Assembly: GCA_010279815.1 (NCBI GenBank)
Contig: QEOQ01000256.1
Location: 553,973 to 617,972 of the forward strand
DNA length: 64,000 nt
Source: Brachionus plicatilis
Taxonomy: Eukaryota > Rotifera > Eurotatoria > Ploima > Brachionidae
Reading direction: 5' to 3'
Shown here: positions 59,163 to 64,000 of the stretch, piece after piece
How the letters are laid out: each line of letters begins with the position of its first letter
Position numbering within the stretch: position 1 is the stretch's first letter
Made by a program: the position numbers and the translations under genes
The notes under the pieces: model-generated
Database searches by the model: none
The model's input: only the letters and a program-made list of their open reading frames with translations
What the model was told of the DNA's origin: nothing

Positions 59163-59552
59163 GAGCCAATTAAATTAACTAACATATTAGATCAAGTCAT
59201 AACGGAGGCGTAGGAGAGTATGGATAACCTTGAACCAGGAGAAATCCTCGGTGGCAAGGAGAATGGTCATTTGAGTATGAGTTGGAGATACAAGTTAAAG
59301 GAGAAGGTGAAAGAGCTTGGGGACAAGTCTAGGAAGATTAAATTCAATTACAAGAAGGGGGACTTTATAAGCATGAACAAATTCTTCGAGAGCATCAATT
59401 GGGAAGATGCTCTTGGGGATAAGAACATCCGCGATTGTTATAAAGAGTTTCTGAAAATATATAATGAAGCGATTGAAAGAGTTATTCCAAAGGTAAAAGT
59501 TGATGCGAATCGAAGGATCCGGCCACCGTGGCTTGGGGAAGAAGTCAAAGTT
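59163..59552 (+). pseudogene. LINE endonuclease-RT linker fragment
   Basis: One frame reads EPIKLTNILDQVITEA-stop-ESMDNLEPGEILGGKENGHL, SMSWRYKL.. and NWEDALGDKNIRDCYKEFLK..RRIRPPWLGEEVK. The pattern (LTNxLDLVxTE, PLGxSDHxxLxW, then NWxxxLxxxxxxxxxxxFxxxLxxxxxxxxP, RPPWLxxEV) is the end of the APE-type endonuclease and linker of Jockey/CR1 LINEs. One in-frame TAG at 59211; SDH motif altered. It separates the TRPA 3' flank from its duplicated copy. Confidence 0.75.
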
Positions 59553-59945
59553 TAAACTTCTTTTTTGAAGATCAGTGTAAAATAAATATTTTGACAAACT
59601 TTTTATTCTTCTGAACTTAAAACTCTCATTTTATTCTAACATGACAAGGATTCTTTCGCTAATGCATCTAATATATTAACAAATTTTGATTTATTCAAAA
59701 CAATAAAAATAAAACATTCTCTGTTTGATGTTATCTATTTAGTTTCAATGAAATAACATATTCTTTTAATTCAACTTTATTTTCGGTGAAGAAAGAAAGG
59801 CTTCTTTAAAGATTAAAAAGCTCAAACCGTTCATTCTCAAGGAATCAACTAAATAATTTTGAAATCTCTCAAAAAGTTTTTCTTTGAATAAAAAAATTTT
59901 ATATTATAGTCAAAAATTGAACAAGTAACGAGTATTTTTGAAATA
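59553..59945 (+). repeat. Direct copy of the TRPA 3' flank
   Basis: Matches 58658-59030 in the same order: AGATCAGTGTAAAATAAATATTTTGACA, GTTTGATGTTATCTATTTA, CTTTATTTTCGGT, AAGAAAGGCTTCTTTAAAGATTAA, CAAGGAATCAACTAA, TTTTGAAATCTCTCAAAAAG. Some indels (an extra ~45 bp near 59640-59690). Confidence 0.85.
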
Positions 59946-60248
59946 TTTTTAATTTGAATAAAAAAAGTTAGCTAAAACAAAGTTCCATTTACGTTGTTGC
60001 GAATTTAAATTCAAATCTTTTTAAATTTTAAAATATTGTTGTTGTTTAGAAAAAAACTAAAAATAAGAAGAGAGAATATTAAATCTGTAAGCTCAATTTT
60101 TAAAGGGATTTATTTGTTTTGGGTTGTTATGAGGATAAATGCATCAAATCACCATATAAATAGCTTATGTAAAATGAAATTTAATAATCAAAAGTTTAAT
60201 TTAATAATTGAAACATTTCATCATGAGATCATTCACATTAATCTTATC

Positions 60249-60609
60249 AGATTCGAGCTGTTCACTCGAATCTTGCTGAGTTGTTTCGAAGTTGTTTGTT
60301 GTCTTGCGCGACATCTCGACCAAGCAGTCTTCTAGTCGCTGCTGAGAATTGGTGAGTTTGGTCTCAACATCAGTTATTTGATTTGTCAGCAATTCTCTTA
60401 AGGCCTTTAAGTCAGCATTTGTTGCTCTTGACAATTCATTTAAGTTGTCTTCCAATCTTTTTGGCGGATCAACCAATTTGATCTCTGGCTCGATTGTGGA
60501 AAAATCAGCCTCATCCAAAACTGTTTTGATTTCACCAACCGCGATACCTAAAAGCAGTTTTTTTTTCAGTTAATTTTTTGTGTTTAAAGAAAAGTAGAAA
60601 ATTAATTTC
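60249..60609 (-). pseudogene. Inverted partial copy of the TRPA last exon
   Basis: The minus strand repeats 57630-58168 including the intron end and acceptor (CTTTTAGGTATCGCGGTTGG), so it arose at DNA level. An internal 177-bp deletion (57736-57912 of the source, a multiple of three) joins DEAD to FSTIEPEIKLVD. The frame is still open through RLEDNLNELSRATNADLKAL and RLEDCLVEMSRKTTNN to SSEQLES, nearly identical to the source, so the event is recent. No promoter or upstream channel exons: a dead fragment. Confidence 0.9.
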
Positions 60610-60924
60610 AGATTTTTTTTCAGAATTCTAATTTGATTAAAAAAATAGTGAATGACGAAAGATTCGTAAACAGTGTATGTCTAATCTTAAATTCTAATCT
60701 TTACAACTTTTAAATTTTCAAATGCTTAAAAAGACTAATTTATTTATTAAATCAATTAAAAAAAATTGATTTCTAATTTTTTAAGAATAAAAAAATTTGA
60801 AATTGATTATAGACTAATAAAATATATTTTTTAATTTTTTTTATTTTTATATTTCAAATTTATGCATTTATTGAATTTTGAAGTATAATGGATAAATCTT
60901 TTTAATAATTAATTTGGGCTATCG

Positions 60925-61725
60925 GTTTTTTAATACCTCAAATTTATTAAAATTTACCTCAAATTTATTAAAATTTACCTCAAATTTAATAAAAGACTAT
61001 TTTTTTATTAAAAAAGTAGCAAAATATAAAAAAAGTATTCAAATAAAAAAAAATTACATCAATTTAAAAAAAAAGAAAGCAATTTCATTACAAAACCGCA
61101 AAAAGTTAATACTCACCTCTAAAAATAAAAAAAATTAACAATTATCACAATAAAAATATCTTTTTTTTTCATAATTAAGCCACATTTTTCACATGTTTTA
61201 GATTCATTATTTTGAGTAGATTCTTGATTGAATGTTTTTTGTTTTTTTTGATTATTAGGCACAACTTCGGTTAAATCATCATCATCATAAGAGAAGCCTT
61301 TTGGATCTCCACCACCGCCAACTAAATCTGATGGTTGTATTATTAGAGCTGGTTTATTTTTTTCTGGGGCACCACGTTTACGATTCGGTTGAATTGGTAA
61401 ATCCATAGCAACAATGTCAAATGCACATTTTTTTAGCCTTGCACATACTGCAATTTGATGATTACACTTGTAATCCTTTTGAAAAATGTGGCTTAATTAT
61501 GAAAAAAAAAGATATTTTTATTGTGATAATTGTTAATTTTTTTTATTTTTAGAGGTGAGTATTAACTTTTTGCGGTTTTATAATGAAATTGCTTTCTTTT
61601 TTTTTAAATTGATGTAATTTTTTTTTATTTGAATACTTTTTATATATTTTGCTACTTTTTTAATAAAAAAATAGTCTTTTATTAAATTTGAGGTAAATTT
61701 TAATAAATTTGAGGTACTAAAAAAC
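60925..61725. mobile_element. MULE-like foldback element with ~250-bp arms
   Basis: Arm 60925-61190 is inverted at 61481-61725 (TACCTCAAATTTATTAAAATTTACCTC.. ends; GAAAAATGTGGCTTAATTAT inner edge); the left arm has one more AAATTTACCTC unit. The 290-bp core encodes a transposase tail. Long inverted repeats with a MULE-type coding piece fit Mutator-like elements; target duplication not seen. Confidence 0.7.
61119..61490 (-). pseudogene. MULE/FLYWCH-type transposase C-terminal fragment
   Basis: Minus strand, open from about 61472: KCNHQIAVCARLKKCAFDIV then AMDLPIQPNRKRGAPEKNKP and ALIIQPSDLVGGGGDPKG, acidic YDDDDLTEVV, KTCEKCGLIMKKKD. The CNHxxxVCxRLKKC segment looks like the end of a SWIM-type zinc finger, followed by the basic KRGxPxxxKPAL tail common to this family. 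The catalytic core is absent. The last residues run into the inverted arm. Confidence 0.6.
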
Positions 61726-62482
61726 TTTATTTCATTAATTTGTAATAGATTTAAATTCAAAATGGAATAATTTAAAAAAAATTTTGGAAAACAATTTATA
61801 CCAATTTTTTTCCTCTTTCACAAGTGGAAATTGTATTTATTTAAATCAAATAAAAAAATTGATATTCTAAAAATAATCAGAAGATATTTGTTTGAATGAA
61901 TTAACCGACCTGAAGAATAAAATATATTTACAATTTAAAAAATTCATAACTTTTTTTTGTCTATCGTTTAGACAAAAGAGATTTTATTTCCTAAAAAAAA
62001 GTAACAAAAATATTTTGAAAACATTGTCAAGGTTCAGCCTGAACTCATCCAAAATTTACCAATTTTTACATTTTTTACACAAAAATAGCTATTTTAAATT
62101 ACGAAATTTTACTGAAAAAATCTCAACTTTTTTCCAGCGTAATTTTGTAGGAAAAGTTATTTTAAAAGTAAGGATCGAATCTGATCCACATCTATTTTTC
62201 AACTATTTTAATTTATTTGTATTTTTTAAAGATTTTTTTTAAGCTTTAAGAGCTTTAGCTTGCTACCGAAAAAAAAATAATAAATTTTTAGTCAATCTAA
62301 ATTTTAATTTAAAAGACTTTAAAAGGTAAATTTTTTAATTGATTAGCGATAGTACTCAGTTTTCAATGCTTGTTTGAAATTTATTGAATTAAATTAAACA
62401 AATTATAATAATTTTTTTGATTTCGTTAAGCAACAACAGTTATTCAAAAAAAGTACTTGAATTTTAATATTTATTCCATATA
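61726..62482. other. AT-rich DNA upstream of the FBXL4-like gene
   Basis: The 61892-62242 frame is rich in F/K/N/L and shows no known motif; judged noncoding. No TATA box clearly placed before 62483. Confidence 0.35.
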
Positions 62483-63051
62483 TTGAAAAATACTCGAATG
62501 TCACAGAACAAAAAAGAAGTATCTCAATGGGTCTCAGAGGTACTGAACGTGGAAAGCAAGTCAGAAAAAAATCTCGAATACTTATACTCGGTTCTTGGTC
62601 CTGTAAAAAAAGACTTTGACTTTTACATTTATGAACAGCAAGATATTCCATTTGAAGCGGAATTGAGCAATTTAATCGAAAGTGAAATTGATCAAGAGGT
62701 CAAAAATCATTTCAAAGGTGTTTTTATGCACGAAATTGTGTTCAAAATTGACGAGAAAATATTTATTGAAAATATTAACATTTACGAAAAAATATGTCCT
62801 GGTTCAACAATTCTTAAATTGGAAGCTTTTGATTTTGTTAATGATGAATGGTTTCTTTTATGGCAAACTAGCAAACCACTTGATGCTTCAAAACCTAAAA
62901 TATTCACCCCAGCCATTAATCCAACTCCATTCAAAGCCGACACTGTTAGGCTTACAGTTTGTGGCAGTATTTATTTAATAGATGGAATTGGTATGTACTT
63001 TTTTAAACATTTTTTACAGAAATAAAAGAAAAAAGGACGCTGTTAAGGATG
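62483..63051 (+). CDS. FBXL4-like N-terminal domain protein
   Basis: Met at 62483 (or 62498, MSQNKKEVSQWVSEVLNVES). The frame shows VLGPVKKDFDFYIYEQQ, FMHEIVFKIDEKIFIENINI, YEKICPGSTILKLEAF, WFLLWQTSKPLDASKPKIFT and FKADTVRLTVCGSIYLIDGI. The series LGPxxxxP, EFIxxxFxxxxxIxxIxIYExxxPGSVVxI, WxxLW, RIFxPxxxPxxFxTxxIRLxxxxSxxxxIDxI is that of the N-terminal galactose-binding-like domain of F-box/LRR protein FBXL4 (mitophagy control in animals, family knowledge). No F-box or leucine-rich repeats follow in the window. Unspliced the frame ends at 63025; splicing a 29-nt GT..AG intron (62991-63019) would give DGIEIKEKRTLLRMLF and end at 63051. Which is right is unclear. Confidence 0.65.
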
Positions 63052-63109
63052 CTTTTTTGAAAAACTTGAAGTATTCTCTAAATATTCCTCAGATTAGTAA
63101 CAAATGCAG

Positions 63110-63478
63110 AGACAGGTAAGACGAAACATATAAAAGGATAAAAAAACGTAAATAAAGAAAATAAAATGAATGATAAAATATTGATTTAATTAATGAGAAA
63201 AAAAAATATAATCAATTTTGAAAAATATATAAAAAACATAAATTTAAAATCCAATTTTATAAAATTTTTAGTTTAATAAAATAGTTAAGTTAAAAAAAAC
63301 TTTTAATCAATTTAATATTAAGGATAAAGAGTAAAAATTCAAATCCAATTTTTCTTGAATTTTTTTCAAATATAAGAATTAATTTATTAATATTATGCAA
63401 ATAGATGAATTAACTTTTTCACGTAAATTTACAGATATTTTAGCACATTTTTTCTTTATTAGTTGAAATATTAAAATT
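63110..63478. mobile_element. MITE of the AGGTAGA..ACATAAAA family, inverted and truncated
   Basis: Starts ACAGGTAAGACGAAACATATAAAAGG and continues as the inverse of 38649-39119 up to GCACATTTTTTCTTTATTAGTTG, where the next MITE begins. Confidence 0.55.
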
Positions 63479-63650
63479 AGGTATTGTGAAATTCAAATAC
63501 AAATTGAACAAAAATTCTTCCTTTTTTGATGAATTAAAATCAAAGCTAATAAAATATACTTAAAAAAATACTGCAACAAAGTGCAACTTACTTTGTTGCA
63601 CCTTTTTTATAAAAAATACTTTTTCTCATGTTTAAATAAGACAAAAAATT
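63479..63650. mobile_element. Truncated MITE of the GGTATTGTGAAATTC family
   Basis: Left half only: GGTATTGTGAAATTCAAATAC, ATTCTTCCTTTTTTGATGAATTAA and GCAACAAAGTGCAACTTACTTTGTTGCACC are as in 54867-55243; the right half is missing. Confidence 0.75.
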
Positions 63651-64000
63651 AAATACTTTAACTTTAAACTCTTTTATTTTCTTTTTTAATTACTAAAGTT
63701 CACGAAATTCAAAACTTAAGTGCTATCTGAATTTCACATTTTTGACTCAAAATTCGTAATCTACGCCCTCAAAAACCTATCAATATCTAAAAATATCGAA
63801 TTCTTTAGTTAAATCTAAAAATTCTATTAAAAGAATACAAATTTGACAAATTTGTTAAAAATCACATGATTTAAAGAGATTTTTTAAGAAAAATAAAGCA
63901 ATAAAATAAAAAATTAAAACCATAGATTTGTTCAGAATTTTGTCTCGATTTTTAAAAAAAAAATAAATCGGGTCATAATTGATCCCTCTGATGAGATACG
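63651..64000. other. AT-rich DNA to window end
   Basis: No feature recognised. Confidence 0.35.

Noticed and set aside
61892..62242. 116-codon ORF before the FBXL4-like gene
   Set aside because: Phe/Lys/Asn/Leu low complexity, intron-like composition, no motif.
1..64000. Bacterial-type operons, CRISPR arrays, riboswitches or rRNA genes
   Set aside because: None seen; genes have spliceosomal introns and poly(A) signals, so the window is eukaryotic nuclear DNA.

Overview
This is a 64 kb piece of an AT-rich eukaryotic (animal) nuclear genome. Coding exons are clearly richer in G+C than the surrounding AT-rich DNA, genes are split by GT..AG introns, and the intergenic and intronic DNA is packed with short foldback transposons and decayed retroelements. 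The gene set (a CEP350-type centrosomal protein, a TRPA-type ankyrin channel, an FBXL4-like domain protein, a secreted RFG-ending peptide precursor) is metazoan. The very low GC, the MITE load and FLYWCH/MULE-like transposase tails would fit a small invertebrate such as a monogonont rotifer (Brachionus-like). That placement is inference only.

Layout. 1-5165: noncoding DNA with foldback elements and a decayed Psq-type helix-turn-helix transposon gene. 5166-21995 (+): a CEP350 homologue in at least six exons; its 5' end is probably further upstream. Its introns hold a tandem array interrupted by two transposons, a sequencing gap, a hAT-type MITE, a second tandem array interrupted by a 634-bp transposon, and, on the opposite strand, a complete nested gene (15802-16311) for a secreted precursor that ends exactly in ...YHRFG, the signature of an RFamide neuropeptide. 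22133-40769: mostly gene-poor. It holds a possible signal-peptide exon, a truncated LTR retrotransposon (LTR, primer-binding site, zinc knuckle, protease), LINE fragments, several MITEs, a Cdc20-like WD40 gene fragment and a MULE tail. 40846-41517 (+): a small gene with TATA box and poly(A) signal coding for a Q/N/G/L-rich low-complexity protein. 43836-43910: a degenerate tRNA-Lys-like sequence. 45004-58657 (+): a TRPA-type channel gene in six coding exons (1339 residues), with an unusual C-terminal coiled-coil extension of about 200 residues. 58658-60609: a rearranged region with a LINE fragment, a direct copy of the TRPA 3' flank, and an inverted copy of its last exon. 60925-61725: a MULE-like foldback carrying the tail of its own transposase. 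62483-63051 (+): a gene with an FBXL4-type N-terminal domain.

The genes do not form a pathway. The notable biology is the nested RFamide-type precursor, the coiled-coil-tailed TRPA channel with its inverted partial duplicate (able to form a hairpin transcript), and the many well-preserved non-autonomous DNA transposons with exact 8-bp target-site duplications.
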